DNA of 64,000 bases from Paraburkholderia tropica (GCF_900109265.1 NZ_FNZM01000020.1:62001-126000); one strand, 5' to 3'. Shown: positions 42,637-51,797, numbered from the stretch's first letter. A program made the numbers and translations. Notes: generated by a model not told the origin, from the letters alone.

Positions 42637-42664
42637 AAAAGGCCCGCTTTGCAGCGGGCCTTTT
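42637..42664. terminator. Terminator between rhlE and the ferritin-like gene
   Basis: A perfect 12-bp stem (AAAAGGCCCGCT / AGCGGGCCTTTT) with a 4-base loop sits between two convergent genes, with T-runs in both directions. Confidence 0.93.
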
Positions 42665-42690
42665 CTTTTGTGCGGCTCGACCGCCGGCGC

Positions 42691-43524
42691 TTAGCGGAAG
42701 AACACGTGCTGGGTGATCTTCGCGAGCGGATACAGCACGCTTGGCTGGATCTTCGCGGGAATGTCGAGCGGCTTGAGCAGCATCTTCACGCACATGTCGG
42801 CGGACAGATTGTGGCGCACGAGCTTGTTCACGCGCGCCGTGAGTTCACGGTTGTACGCCGAATCCTTCACGCGATCAGGATAGCGAATCGCGAACACGTG
42901 ACGCAGCGCGATCTCCGAGTCCTCGTTCTTGATCTCCATCACGCGACGCATGAGCGCGCCGAGCACCGCGAGGCGGCCATGCCCCTCGACCTGGTTGTAC
43001 TTCTTGAAGTAGCGGAAAAAGTGCTTGTAGTGGCGCACTTCGTCCGAACGGATGTTGTCGGTGATTTCCTTGAGCACGGGCTCGGTCGAACATTCGCCGA
43101 TCGCGCGATACAAGGTGGCCGTGCCCGTTTCGACGACGCAGCGCGCGACCATTTCGAGCGCACGCGTCTTTTCGAATTCCTCGAACGAGCAGGTCTTCGA
43201 GTATTCCTCGAAGAAGTTGTTGAACGCCGTGTCCCAGTCGAACTCGGGCCAGACGTAATTGATGTAGGTCTTCAGCGCGCGGCCGTGCTGAAGCTCCTCG
43301 TGTTCCCATTCGTTGTTGAGCCACGCGGACACTTCCGGGTCGCCATTGAAAAACACGCTCAGATTGCTCGTGTAGAGGTCCGAGCCGCTCTCGATGAACG
43401 ATGCCGCACACAGCAGCAGCAGCAGATCTTCGTTGGCAGCCGCGAGCTTGCGGTCGATCCGCGTGAGATCGATGTCTTCGATGCGCCAGGGCATCACGTG
43501 GCCAGGCTCACTGTCGTTACGCAT
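42691..43524 (-). CDS. Ferritin-like diiron domain protein
   Basis: A 277-residue all-helical protein. Two E-x-x-H pairs are seen: NEWEHEELQHGRAL and SDEVRHYKHFFRYF, separated by an ALEMVARCVVETGTATLYRA helix with further Glu, consistent with a carboxylate-bridged diiron centre. The same pattern is found in ferritin-like and acyl-ACP desaturase-like proteins. It has no transmembrane segment. It may act as an oxidase, hydroxylase or storage protein; the substrate is unknown. It is alone in its unit. Confidence 0.75.
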   Translation of the reverse strand: MRNDSEPGHVMPWRIEDIDLTRIDRKLAAANEDLLLLLCAASFIESGSDLYTSNLSVFFNGDPEVSAWLNNEWEHEELQHGRALKTYINYVWPEFDWDTAFNNFFEEYSKTCSFEEFEKTRALEMVARCVVETGTATLYRAIGECSTEPVLKEITDNIRSDEVRHYKHFFRYFKKYNQVEGHGRLAVLGALMRRVMEIKNEDSEIALRHVFAIRYPDRVKDSAYNRELTARVNKLVRHNLSADMCVKMLLKPLDIPAKIQPSVLYPLAKITQHVFFR

Positions 43525-44435
43525 TGTGTCGTACTCCGAAAGCGGTATCTGCTCGCGCGGCGCTTCGCGCCCGGTCCCGGCGCGACTGCACGCCGGTGCC
43601 CTGGATTGGCGCTTTCGCCGCGTGGTGAAAGGTACCAGCCATATCTAATTCATATTAGCCGTTGTTTCTGGAAGCTGCAGTCTGAGAGCACAGACCGGTC
43701 CCGCAAGCGCCAGTTCCGGGAAGAGTCGACTTGTAAGCCTGTCGTAGCGCAGATTTTGTTACGCAGCAATACTCCGTGCCGCCAGCCAAACGCCGGGCGC
43801 ACGCTACGCACTGCGCTGCCTCGATAGCCCCGAAGGTGCAAGCCACGGGCCTGACAGCGGTACGCGACAGGACCACAAATAATCGGAAGCTTCGCGAAGT
43901 GAAGGCTTACACGCGGCACCTGACGCAAACCGAAGAAATCCTCCAGGTCGTCACATTGACGGCGCGCAAGTCGTGCGTGAATGAGAAAGATGCGCAAGCA
44001 ATGCGCGGTGAATCGGTGAACGGGCTCGGAGGTAAATCGACCCCGACTTGCCCTGTGAGTCACCACGCATTGCGCGACGCGCCATGAACTTCAAGTGATT
44101 TCGCGGATTCCCGGGCGCGGCTCGACCGCCGCCGCAGACAGCGAATGTCAAAGGGAATATTTTCGGCATGTGGTTTGTACAACGCAAAGGCGTTGACTAC
44201 ACTCCAGTTCCCCGGCGCCGCGTCCGGGCTGGATGCTGTTTGAGTTGCCTGGGCGACGTCTCCCGACGTTCGCGAACACTGTTTCCAGGCAGACGCGAAC
44301 GGACCGCCAACCGTCCAGCCGATCACCGACCGCACCGCCGCAGGCTTTCGCTCACGCCCACCGCATGACTGTCGCCGCGCTGCCCAACGAGGGGCCGCGA
44401 ACGTCGACCTCTGATGCGGCAACATGGAGAGAACG
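43525..44435. other. About 900 bp without a supported gene, lower GC
   Basis: G+C is clearly lower than in the neighbouring genes, especially at 43640-44180. Open frames exist on both strands (e.g. 43650-44066 minus, 43776-44087 plus) but with residue composition unlike real proteins and no clear ribosome-binding site. A promoter-like pair, TTGTAC (44175-44180) and TACACT (44198-44203), spaced 17 bp, points toward the small gene at 44436, giving it a leader of about 230 bases. No terminal repeats or transposase remnants are seen. Confidence 0.5.
44175..44203 (+). promoter_or_regulatory. Promoter for the 65-residue protein
   Basis: A sigma70-like promoter: TTGTAC, 17-bp spacer, TACACT. The distance to the start codon at 44436 leaves a long untranslated leader of about 230 bases. 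Confidence 0.55.
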
Positions 44436-44633
44436 ATGCTGAGTCCGCATGAATTCGCCACTCTGCTGCTAGTGAAGGACGCCCCCAACCAGCTCGATAT
44501 GGAACGCGAAGAACTGGACGCCCTGCTCGAACGACAGCTCGTCCAGCTGGAACGCCTGGCCTCCGGCCTCCAGCGGTGGCGACTCACCGAAATCGGCGAC
44601 TCGGCGTTACGCGCCATCAAACGGTTTTCGTGA
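44436..44633 (+). CDS. Small protein of unknown function (65 residues)
   Basis: A 65-residue, strongly amphipathic, acidic-then-basic protein, not recognised by family. It starts MLSPHEFATLLLVKDAPNQ and ends with ALRAIKRFS. The sequence looks helical, with the middle ERQLVQLERLASGLQRWRL suitable for a helix-turn-helix or coiled coil. GGAGAG lies six bases ahead of the chosen ATG; an ATG at 44424 is possible. The charge pattern and ribosome-binding site support it being a gene. Confidence 0.65.
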   Translation: MLSPHEFATLLLVKDAPNQLDMEREELDALLERQLVQLERLASGLQRWRLTEIGDSALRAIKRFS

Positions 44634-45008
44634 ACCAGAAGTTTTCGTGAACCGGACGCCGCGCGGCTTGCGCGCGGCAACGGCCTGACACGCCGGCGCG
44701 CGCAACCACGCTCTCAGACACGCGCCACACGACCACGACCGACCTTTTCTCGACCTGCGCGGACGCCGGGATCGTCCGCCAGAACGTGGTGTCGAGCCCA
44801 TCCCCGATGCAGGCGCACGGCTGTAGACGTTCGCGCCTGCAGTGCATGGTCACGCGGACCCGCGCGCTTCATGCCCGCGTGACCATTTTTTTCGCGCTTC
44901 GCCTGGGCGCTTCGCCTTGGCGCTTCGCCTCGTCATTAGGCCTCGTCCCTACGCCTGGCCACTACGCTGCACCAGGCCCCACCCCGCCTACGGACGAACC
45001 GCGCGCGC
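44634..45008. repeat. Gap with a 13-bp tandem repeat
   Basis: No gene is seen in these 375 bp. Three 13-bp units of GCGCTTCGCCT plus two varying bases lie at 44894-44906, 44907-44919 and 44920-44932. Confidence 0.75.
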
Positions 45009-45386
45009 TCAACCGCCGCGCAAAGTCGGGTCGGCCGAGGCGCGCCAGTTCAGCGCCTGTGCGCGCTGGTCGTTGAGATACGCCACCCACTGATTGCGCG
45101 ACTGCATGTCGCCGCTTGCGCCATGCGCCGTGTACTGCTGCGCGAGCCCCGCCTGGAAGCTGCAGAAGCGCTCCTGCGGCAGCTTGCCGTGACGGTTGGC
45201 GACATAGGCGTCGTAGACCGCCGAATAGACGGCCTGGGTGTCCGCGCCGTAGTCGGGCGCCTGGCCGCCGCACATCTGCTGAAGCGTGGCGAAGGGCGGC
45301 GGACTGCTCCACGCGCCGACGAGGCCCGACGAATTGGCACATCCCGCGACGAGCATCGCCGCACCGATCATCGCAAGTCCACGCAT
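45009..45386 (-). CDS. Small lipoprotein of unknown function
   Basis: A 125-residue protein. A lipobox (LVAG|C) after a short hydrophobic signal marks it as a lipoprotein. The mature part has two more Cys (QMCGGQAPD, ERFCSFQAG) which may form a disulphide, and many Gln/Ala/Ser. The start at 45386 (MRGLAMIGAAMLVAGC) is preceded by GGGGAG. The family is not recognised; it is likely anchored in the outer membrane. Confidence 0.78.
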   Translation of the reverse strand: MRGLAMIGAAMLVAGCANSSGLVGAWSSPPPFATLQQMCGGQAPDYGADTQAVYSAVYDAYVANRHGKLPQERFCSFQAGLAQQYTAHGASGDMQSRNQWVAYLNDQRAQALNWRASADPTLRGG

Positions 45387-45689
45387 TGCGTTCTCCCCGT
45401 GTTCGACTGAGTGTTCCAGCGCGCATTGTCGCATCGCGCGGCGCGCCTCACACCCTGGCCGTACGGCCAACGTCGCATCGACGCGTGAAAGCCGGCGCAG
45501 TCGGGACGGCATCGCAGCGGCAAGCGGCACGCGAAACCCCGGCCGCGCACGCAAAAGCACGTATCATGAGGCTTTCAACGTCCTGCCTTGCCGGTTTGCG
45601 CGCGTGGCGTCCGTCTTCCGCGCGACCGTGCGCCGCCCTGTGTTTTCGTCCGCCCATACAGCCTTCATGGCTGCTTTTTCGTCTTACGC

Positions 45690-46376
45690 ATGATCGACCA
45701 TCTCATCTGCGACTGCGACGGCGTGCTCGTCGACAGCGAAGTCATCGCCGACCACGTGCTCTTCGATACGCTCAGCCGCACCTTCCCCGGCGTGGATTTC
45801 CGCGCCGCCGTGGCCTCCGCCTTCGGCCAGCAGACCTCGCGCTTTCTCGCCGACGTCGCCGAGCGCTTCAACCTCACGCTGCCCGAGCATTTTCTCGAGA
45901 CGATCGACCACAACTGCGAAGTCGCGATCGCCGATTCGGTGAGCCCGATCAACGGCGTGCGCGACGCGCTGCGCCAGATCGCGCTGCCCGCCGCCGTGGT
46001 GTCGAACAGCCGCCTCACGCGCGTGCACGCCTCGGTGCGCCGCGCCGGGCTCGCCACGATCTTCGGCGAGCGCATCTTCAGCGCCGAGATGGTCGCGCGG
46101 CCCAAGCCTTATCCGGATGTCTATCTGCATGCGGCCAAAACGCTCGGCGTGGAGCCGGCGCGCTGCCTCGTGGTCGAGGACAGCCTCTCGGGCCTGAACG
46201 CCGCGCGCGCGGCGGGCATGAAGACCATCGCGTTCGTGGGCGCGAGCCATATCCCGTCGGGCTATGCCGACGTGCTGCGCGAGCTGGGCATCACGCGCAT
46301 CATGGAACACATGGACGAGTTGCCCGCGCTCGTGGCAGCGGGCGTGCGCGGCGAGTTCGGCGACGTGCAGTCGTAA
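45690..46376 (+). CDS. HAD-superfamily hydrolase (phosphatase-like)
   Basis: A 228-residue haloacid dehalogenase-type enzyme with a C1 cap. Motif I is CDCDGVLVDSE (nucleophile Asp8, acid/base Asp10), motif II is VVSNSRL, and motifs III/IV are in RPKPYPDVYLHAA and CLVVEDSLSGLNAA. The nearest relatives by eye are phosphoglycolate phosphatase, beta-phosphoglucomutase and YcjU/YfbT-type sugar phosphatases. No good ribosome-binding site is seen. A terminator follows. Confidence 0.88.
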   Translation: MIDHLICDCDGVLVDSEVIADHVLFDTLSRTFPGVDFRAAVASAFGQQTSRFLADVAERFNLTLPEHFLETIDHNCEVAIADSVSPINGVRDALRQIALPAAVVSNSRLTRVHASVRRAGLATIFGERIFSAEMVARPKPYPDVYLHAAKTLGVEPARCLVVEDSLSGLNAARAAGMKTIAFVGASHIPSGYADVLRELGITRIMEHMDELPALVAAGVRGEFGDVQS

Positions 46377-46412
46377 GCCAACCTGGCGCACTGCCGCTCG
46401 CTTCGTCGATAA

Positions 46413-46452
46413 AAAAACGGCGCGTGAACCACAAGGCTCACGCGCCGTTTTT
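46413..46452. terminator. Terminator between HAD and ribB
   Basis: A 15-bp stem (AAAAACGGCGCGTGA / TCACGCGCCGTTTTT) with a 10-base loop and T-runs both ways lies between the two convergent genes. Confidence 0.92.
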
Positions 46453-46508
46453 CATTGCGGGCCGCGCGGGAAAGGCGGCCTGCGGCACCTTCACGTTTCG
46501 AACGCGCC

Positions 46509-47225
46509 TTACACCAGTTCGGCGCTGCGTTCGCGCACCTCGGCGAGCGAGGCGCGGAATGCCGCCAGCTCGGCGATCGTCAGCATCGGCAAATTGTGCA
46601 GCTTCGCGAAGTCGTCGACCTGCTGGCCGCGCGCCATCGTGCCGTCCGGATTCATCAGTTCGCACAGCACGCCGGCGGGCTCCAGACCGGCGAGCGCCGC
46701 CAGGTCGACGGTGCCTTCGGTATGGCCGCGGCGCGCGAGCACGCCGCCCGGCTGCGCGCGCAGCGGGAACACGTGGCCGGGGCTCACGATGTCGGCGGGC
46801 TTCGCGCCGGCCGCGATGGCCGCGCGGATCGTCGTCACGCGGTCGGCGGCCGACACGCCCGTGCTCACGCCCTCGCGCGCCTCAATCGAGACGGTGAAGG
46901 CCGTGCGGTTGCGGCTCTCGTTGCGCGCGACCATCGGCGGCAGTTCGAGCGCGCGCACTTTCTCGTCGGAGAGGCACAGGCAGACGATGCCGCTGCATTC
47001 GCGGATGAACAGCGCCATCGTTTCGTTAGTCAGGTTCTCGGCGGCGCAGACGAGATCGGCTTCGTCCTCGCGGTCGTGATCGTCCTGAAGGACGACGGGA
47101 CGGCCTTCGCGCATGGCCTGCAGCGCGGCGGCGATGCGCGGGGGCACCGGCTCGGTGTCGAGCAAGGGAAGATCGGCGATGGCGTCGAGCGGCTGCTCGA
47201 CCGGGAGATTGCGGGTAAAGGACAT
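46509..47225 (-). CDS. ribB: 3,4-dihydroxy-2-butanone 4-phosphate synthase
   Basis: Makes the four-carbon precursor of riboflavin from ribulose 5-phosphate. The 238-residue protein has only the RibB domain, with no GTP cyclohydrolase part. Seen are the metal/substrate acidic loop DDHDREDEADL, GIVCLCL, TAFTVSIEAREGVSTGVSAADR, and the conserved His in PGHVFPLRAQPGGVLARRGHTE. Start at 47225 (MSFTRNLPVE). An FMN riboswitch upstream controls it. It is the stand-alone copy that riboswitch regulation is typical of. Confidence 0.96.
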   Translation of the reverse strand: MSFTRNLPVEQPLDAIADLPLLDTEPVPPRIAAALQAMREGRPVVLQDDHDREDEADLVCAAENLTNETMALFIRECSGIVCLCLSDEKVRALELPPMVARNESRNRTAFTVSIEAREGVSTGVSAADRVTTIRAAIAAGAKPADIVSPGHVFPLRAQPGGVLARRGHTEGTVDLAALAGLEPAGVLCELMNPDGTMARGQQVDDFAKLHNLPMLTIAELAAFRASLAEVRERSAELV

Positions 47226-47404
47226 GTGAAACGCTCCTCGCAAGAGTTGGGCGAAAAACGTTTCAGGGCATTGCAAACAGACAGGAATCCCCGGCACGCG
47301 GCATCTCGCGAGCGCCGCGCGCGGCACCCGGCTCAAGGCCGGACGACGCCACGCGCACGCAGGCGCTACGCCGCGGCGGATGGGCAAACATGACCATCTG
47401 CACA

Positions 47405-47579
47405 TCTTCTCTCATCCGGACTATGACCGTCGGCTCTGGCTTCGCACCAGATCTGCTGACCCTGCGCACGAGACGAAAACAGCTTGCAGCGACTCACGCA
47501 CAGGCGCTCGCGGGCTCACCGGCTGGCCTTTCGGCCCGGCCGGCATACCGCCGGTGGGGAATTGCACCCCGCCCTGAAG
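47405..47579 (-). promoter_or_regulatory. FMN riboswitch (RFN element) upstream of ribB
   Basis: On the minus strand the conserved RFN blocks appear in order: TTCAGGGCGGGGTGCAATTC (start at 47579), CCCCACCGGCGGTA, GCCCGCGAGCGC, GGGTCAGCAGATCTGGTG, CAGAGCCGACGGTCATAGTC, and CCGGATGAGAGAAGA (ending at 47405). A variable arm (GCCGGGCCGAAAGGCC) lies after the second block. FMN binding should lower ribB expression; the 180 bases to the start codon hold the expression platform. Confidence 0.96.
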
Positions 47580-47689
47580 ACGCACTGATTACCGGTTGAA
47601 CCGGCGGAAGAAGCATACCGCGTCGCGCCCGATCGTGCAGCGCGGCAAAGACCCACTGGACAAATGCGCGCACCGGGCGCGCACCGATC

Positions 47690-48514
47690 TCAGAGCGTCT
47701 GCGGCGCGGCTTGCGGCACGTCCCAGCGCGGCGGCGTCTCGGCGTTGCGCGTCACGCGGAACACGCGCGCCTCGGTGTCGCCCGGATTGCGCAGGCTGTG
47801 CGGCTGGTCGGCGTCGAACACGATGGCGTCGCCGGTCGCGAGCAACTGGCGGCGATCGTGCACGCTCACTTCGAGCGTGCCTTCGCTGACCACGAGGTTG
47901 ACGGTCGTGCCCGGCGCGCGGCGCGTGCCCGGCTCGGTGTGCAGCGGCGCGATGCGCAGTTCGTGAAACTCGGCGGCGGCGGGCTCGTCCTCGGGATAGA
48001 GCGCGCGAGCCGAATAACGGCCGTCGGCGCTTACGCGGCGCGGCGCGCGTTCGGCGGGCAGATGCTCGAAGCCGTTCACCGCATGACGGCGCAGGAACGC
48101 CGACACCGATACCTTAAGCGCCGCCGCGACCTTGCAGAGCACCTTGATCGACGGCACGCTGCGCGCCGACTCCACCTGGGCGAGCATCGCGCGCGACACG
48201 CCCGAGGCACGCGCCAGCGCATCGAGCGAGAGTTGACGCTCGGCGCGCAGCCGCGCGAGGTTCACGCCGACGAGATGTTCGAGTGCATCGAACGCGTTGG
48301 CGGCGCTGTCGTGCGCCTCGGTTTGTGCTGTCGCTTGTGCAAGCGGCGCAACGGCGAATGCAGAGCGTTCGTCGACGCCGCGAACAATCGCTTCGTGATC
48401 CGAAACAGTGTCGATGTCGACGGCGAGATCGTCGTCGCGGCGATGCGTCGTACCGCGATGTGCGGCCGGACGATCGGCCTGCGCGTGGCTCACGAGCGCG
48501 AGCGGTGAATGCAT
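47690..48514 (-). CDS. XRE-family regulator with cupin domain
   Basis: A 274-residue regulator. An unusual N-terminal stretch of about 80 residues is of low complexity. The helix-turn-helix is at about 83-140 (NLARLRAERQLSLDALARASGVSRAMLAQVESARSVPSI), followed by a cupin fold (GTTVNLVVSEGTLEVSVHDRRQLLATGDAIVFDADQPHSLRNPGD). Similar proteins regulate amino acid or polyamine degradation or stress genes. It is likely to act as a repressor with a small-molecule ligand. Ligand and targets are unknown. Confidence 0.9.
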   Translation of the reverse strand: MHSPLALVSHAQADRPAAHRGTTHRRDDDLAVDIDTVSDHEAIVRGVDERSAFAVAPLAQATAQTEAHDSAANAFDALEHLVGVNLARLRAERQLSLDALARASGVSRAMLAQVESARSVPSIKVLCKVAAALKVSVSAFLRRHAVNGFEHLPAERAPRRVSADGRYSARALYPEDEPAAAEFHELRIAPLHTEPGTRRAPGTTVNLVVSEGTLEVSVHDRRQLLATGDAIVFDADQPHSLRNPGDTEARVFRVTRNAETPPRWDVPQAAPQTL

Positions 48515-48690
48515 GGCAGCCTCCCAGACGCGCCGCGAACCGGCGCAATTGCTTGAATGGAGGCAAGACTAGCATCGCGTCCCGCCGCGCCCAACGAAGT
48601 TATCTTCACACTGATATCAGCATTGCAGAGCGCGTTTTCGGGAATGCTTGTGCGCGTATGCGATATGCCCGGACTGTGCGCCACGCGGGT

Positions 48691-49881
48691 TCAGCAGGCG
48701 TCCTGACTCACCGCCACGCGCGCCGCCGCGCCGCCGGTTTCGCGCGCGTCGAGCCGCGCCGCCAGCCAGGTCAGCGCGAGCGCCGCGATCGAGACGGCGG
48801 CGGCCACCCACGGCAGCGCATCGAGCGCGAGACCACGCGTGATGACGAGGCCGCCGAGCCACGCGCCCATTGCGTTGCCCACGTTGAACGCGCCGATATT
48901 CAGCGTCGAGGCCAGATTCGGCGCGGCGGCGGCCTTCGCCACCACGCGCATTTGCAGCGGCGGCACGGTCGCGAACGCCGCGATGCCCCAGACGAATACC
49001 GTGATCGCCGCCGGAATCGCCGCGTGGCTCGTCTTCGTGAAGATCGCCATGACCACGGCGAGCGCGATCAGGATGCCCATCAGCGACGGCATCAGCGCAC
49101 GGTCCGCGAGCTTGCCGCCGAGCATGTTGCCGAGCGTGAGCCCCACGCCGAACAGCACGAGCATCAGCGTCACGCCGCGCGGCGAGAAACCGCTCACCTG
49201 CTCCAGAATCGGCGCGATGTAGGTGAACACGACGAACACGCCGCCGAAGCCCAGCACCGTCATGCCGAGCGCGATCCACACCTGCGGATCGCGCAGCACG
49301 CGCACTTCGTGGCCGAGTCCGGCGGGCGCGTGATCGTGCAGATTCGGCACCAGCGCGGTCACGCCGAGCAGCGAAATCACGCCGAAGCCGCTGACGATCC
49401 AGAACGCCACGCGCCAGCCGAACTGCTGGCCGATCGCGGTGCCGAACGGCACGCCGAGCACGGTCGCGAGCGTGAGGCCCGTGAACATCATCGCGATGGC
49501 GCTGGCGCGCTTTTCCTGCGGCACGAGCGAGGCCGCGACCACGGCGCCGATGCCGAAGAACGAGCCGTGCGCGAACGAGGCCACGACGCGCGCGACCATC
49601 AGCAGCGAGTAGTTGCCGGCGACCGCGCACATCACGTTGCCGACGATGAACACGCCCATCAGCAATTGCAGCGCGAGCTTGCGCGGCATGCGGCTGGTGA
49701 GCACGGCGAGCAGCGGCGCGCCCACCGCGACGCCGAGCGCGTAGCCGGTGACGAGCAGGCCCGCGGCGGGAATCGTCACGCCGAGATCGCGCGCGACGTC
49801 GGGCAACAGGCCCATGATGAGGAACTCGGTGGTGCCGATGGCAAAAGCGCTGATCGCCAGCGCGAGCAAGGGAATAGGCAT
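48691..49881 (-). CDS. MFS transporter (DHA1/AraJ-type efflux)
   Basis: A 396-residue drug:H+ antiporter-1 type transporter with twelve membrane helices. The start MPIPLLALAISAFAIGTTEFLIMGLLPDVA is the typical AraJ/YdhP beginning, with motif A-like SRMPRKLALQLLMG. Substrates of the family include arabinose-like sugars, drugs and purine analogues. It shares its unit with a VOC protein and is divergent from a LysR gene. Confidence 0.92.
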   Translation of the reverse strand: MPIPLLALAISAFAIGTTEFLIMGLLPDVARDLGVTIPAAGLLVTGYALGVAVGAPLLAVLTSRMPRKLALQLLMGVFIVGNVMCAVAGNYSLLMVARVVASFAHGSFFGIGAVVAASLVPQEKRASAIAMMFTGLTLATVLGVPFGTAIGQQFGWRVAFWIVSGFGVISLLGVTALVPNLHDHAPAGLGHEVRVLRDPQVWIALGMTVLGFGGVFVVFTYIAPILEQVSGFSPRGVTLMLVLFGVGLTLGNMLGGKLADRALMPSLMGILIALAVVMAIFTKTSHAAIPAAITVFVWGIAAFATVPPLQMRVVAKAAAAPNLASTLNIGAFNVGNAMGAWLGGLVITRGLALDALPWVAAAVSIAALALTWLAARLDARETGGAAARVAVSQDAC

Positions 49882-49963
49882 CGAAATCTCCAGAGGACAG
49901 CCAGGGTGTTGCGTTGTGTTGGTGCGCGTTTCAGGGCAGAGGTCGGAGTGCGAAGGTCGTCGA

Positions 49964-50359
49964 TCAGGCCGCGTCGTCCGCCGACGTCACGAACTCGACC
50001 ACCACGCCCGGCGCGAGCGCGACGAACGCCTGACGCTCGCCGCTCAGCGGCACGTCGGCGAGTTGGTACGGCACGCCATGCGAGCGCAGCCGCGCGAGCA
50101 GCGCGCGCCATTCGTCGCCGGGCGCGACGCGCAGCGCGAAATGATCGAGACGCGGCGCCGTGCGCGTAGCCGCCAACGCGCGCGTCGCAGGCACGGTCGC
50201 CTCGACGAGATGGATCACCGCGCGGCCTTGCGCATAGAGCCAGTGGCCGCCGACGGAAAACGGCGGACGCGGGCCGTCCACCAGCCCCGCGATCTCGCAG
50301 AAAAAACGGCGCGTGCCGTCCAGATCGGGCGTGACGAGCGTGACGTGATCGAGTTGCAT
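49964..50359 (-). CDS. VOC (glyoxalase/bleomycin-resistance-like) protein
   Basis: A 131-residue single-domain protein of the vicinal oxygen chelate fold: beta-alpha-beta-beta-beta with a metal-ligand-like HVTLVTPDLDG at the start, RAVIHLVEA in the middle, DHFALRV at the second half, and FVALAPGVVVEFV (last Glu ligand) at the end. It is a binding or lyase/dioxygenase-type member. It is upstream of the MFS gene by about 80 bp, perhaps one operon for detoxification or export. Confidence 0.86.
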   Translation of the reverse strand: MQLDHVTLVTPDLDGTRRFFCEIAGLVDGPRPPFSVGGHWLYAQGRAVIHLVEATVPATRALAATRTAPRLDHFALRVAPGDEWRALLARLRSHGVPYQLADVPLSGERQAFVALAPGVVVEFVTSADDAA

Positions 50360-50450
50360 GGCGGCGTCCTTGCGTGGTTCCCTGCGTGGCGAATCCTGAA
50401 AACACGCGCATTGTCCAGCTTCGGCGCAGACTTGATAATTGGCGTAGCAT

Positions 50451-50465
50451 TTGAAGGATTTTCAA
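50451..50465. promoter_or_regulatory. LysR-type T-N11-A site
   Basis: TTGAA-ggatt-TTCAA (15 bp), a perfect inverted repeat of the T-N11-A kind recognised by LysR regulators, lies in the 136-bp divergent region, 30 bp before the LysR start codon and 91 bp ahead of the VOC gene. Confidence 0.6.
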
Positions 50466-50495
50466 ACGCTGTCTAATAATCTTCCCGGTATCGAC

Positions 50496-51548
50496 ATGGA
50501 CAATCTCGGCGACGTGCGCCTTTTCGTGGAAGCCGCGCGGCTCGGCAGCCTGTCGGCGGCGGGTCGCAAGCTGGGCCTCACGCCGGCGGCGGCCAGCGCC
50601 CGGCTCGCCCGGCTCGAAGCGGAGCTGCGTGCGCGCCTGTTCGACCGCACCACGCGTCAGTTGCGCCTGACCGACGAAGGCCGCGCCTATCTCAATTGCA
50701 GCGAAAGCGCGCTGCGCTCGCTCGACGACGCCAAGGCCGCGTTGCAGGAGGGCCAGAACGCAGTGCGCGGCAAGGTGCGCATCTCGGCGACTTCCGACTT
50801 CGGCCGCAATCTGCTGATGTCGTGGCTCGACGAATTCCGCTCGCACTATCCCGAAGTGCGTTTCGCGCTCACGCTGACCGATTCGATCTCGAATCTCGTG
50901 CTCGAGGACATCGATCTGGCGATCCGCTTCGGCACGCCGCAGGACAGTTCGCTGATCGCGCGGCGGCTCGCACCGAACCCGCGCGTGCTGTGCGCCGCGC
51001 CCGATTACATCGCCCGCCACGGCGAGCCGCACGAGCCCGCCGATCTGGCGCGCTTCGATTGCATCGTCATCGGCTCGCCGGCGGGCCCCGTCAACGAGTG
51101 GCGCTTCACGCGCGGGAACGCGTCGCAGACCTACGTCGTGCCGTTGGAAAACGCGCTCGAAAGCTCGGACGGCGAGGCCGTGCGCCAGTGGACGCTGTGC
51201 GGCTACGGTTTATCGGTGAAATCGATCTGGGACGTGGCCGACGACCTGCGCGCCGGGCGGCTGCGGATCGTCATGCCGGACTGGCGTTACGCCGAGCAGC
51301 CCGTGCACGCGCTCTACCATCGCAACCGCTATCTCGCGCCGCGCGTGCGCGTGCTGCTGGATTTCCTGTCCGAGCGTTTCGCCCAGGCGGCGCACGAGTT
51401 GAGCGCGCTTGTGCCCTGGGCGGAAGACCCGAAACACGCGAAACAGGCGGAACACGCGCAAGGCGCGAACGGCGTGGAAGTCGTGTCGGGCACGGCGGCC
51501 GGCGCCGCGCCGGCCCGCTCGCGGGGCCGCAAGGCCGTCAGCGCATAA
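50496..51548 (+). CDS. LysR-family transcriptional regulator
   Basis: A 350-residue LysR regulator. The helix-turn-helix (MDNLGDVRLFVEAARLGSLSAAGRKLGLTPAAASARLARLEAEL) is at the start, followed by the typical RTTRQLRLTDEGRAYL link and an effector domain (VRISATSDFGRNLLMSWLDEF, LVLEDIDLAIRFG, VRQWTLCGYGLSVKSIWDV). About 50 residues of Ala/His-rich tail end it. Start at 50496 is chosen over a TTG at 50451. It probably controls the divergent VOC-MFS genes. Confidence 0.93.
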   Translation: MDNLGDVRLFVEAARLGSLSAAGRKLGLTPAAASARLARLEAELRARLFDRTTRQLRLTDEGRAYLNCSESALRSLDDAKAALQEGQNAVRGKVRISATSDFGRNLLMSWLDEFRSHYPEVRFALTLTDSISNLVLEDIDLAIRFGTPQDSSLIARRLAPNPRVLCAAPDYIARHGEPHEPADLARFDCIVIGSPAGPVNEWRFTRGNASQTYVVPLENALESSDGEAVRQWTLCGYGLSVKSIWDVADDLRAGRLRIVMPDWRYAEQPVHALYHRNRYLAPRVRVLLDFLSERFAQAAHELSALVPWAEDPKHAKQAEHAQGANGVEVVSGTAAGAAPARSRGRKAVSA

Positions 51549-51797
51549 GGCTATAATGTCGGATTAAGCTGAACGATGGTTCGCGTAGTCATCCGGCGGC
51601 ATCAGAAGCCAATGCGCACGCAAAAAACGCGCGCCAGGGCACCAGACAAACCCGCCAGCGAACCGCCCCACTGTGCGCCACAGCCTTCGCAGGCCGGCCA
51701 CTCGCTTCAGCCCCAATTTTCACCGTAGTCCCGACGTGCATTTCGTGCATCAACCGGACGACGCCCCCAGGTGAACCACTGCGAACGGCGAACCCCG

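Noticed and set aside
43650..44066. Frame of 138 codons in the gene-poor gap
   Set aside because: No ribosome-binding site, irregular composition and an overlapping frame on the other strand; nothing to show it is translated.
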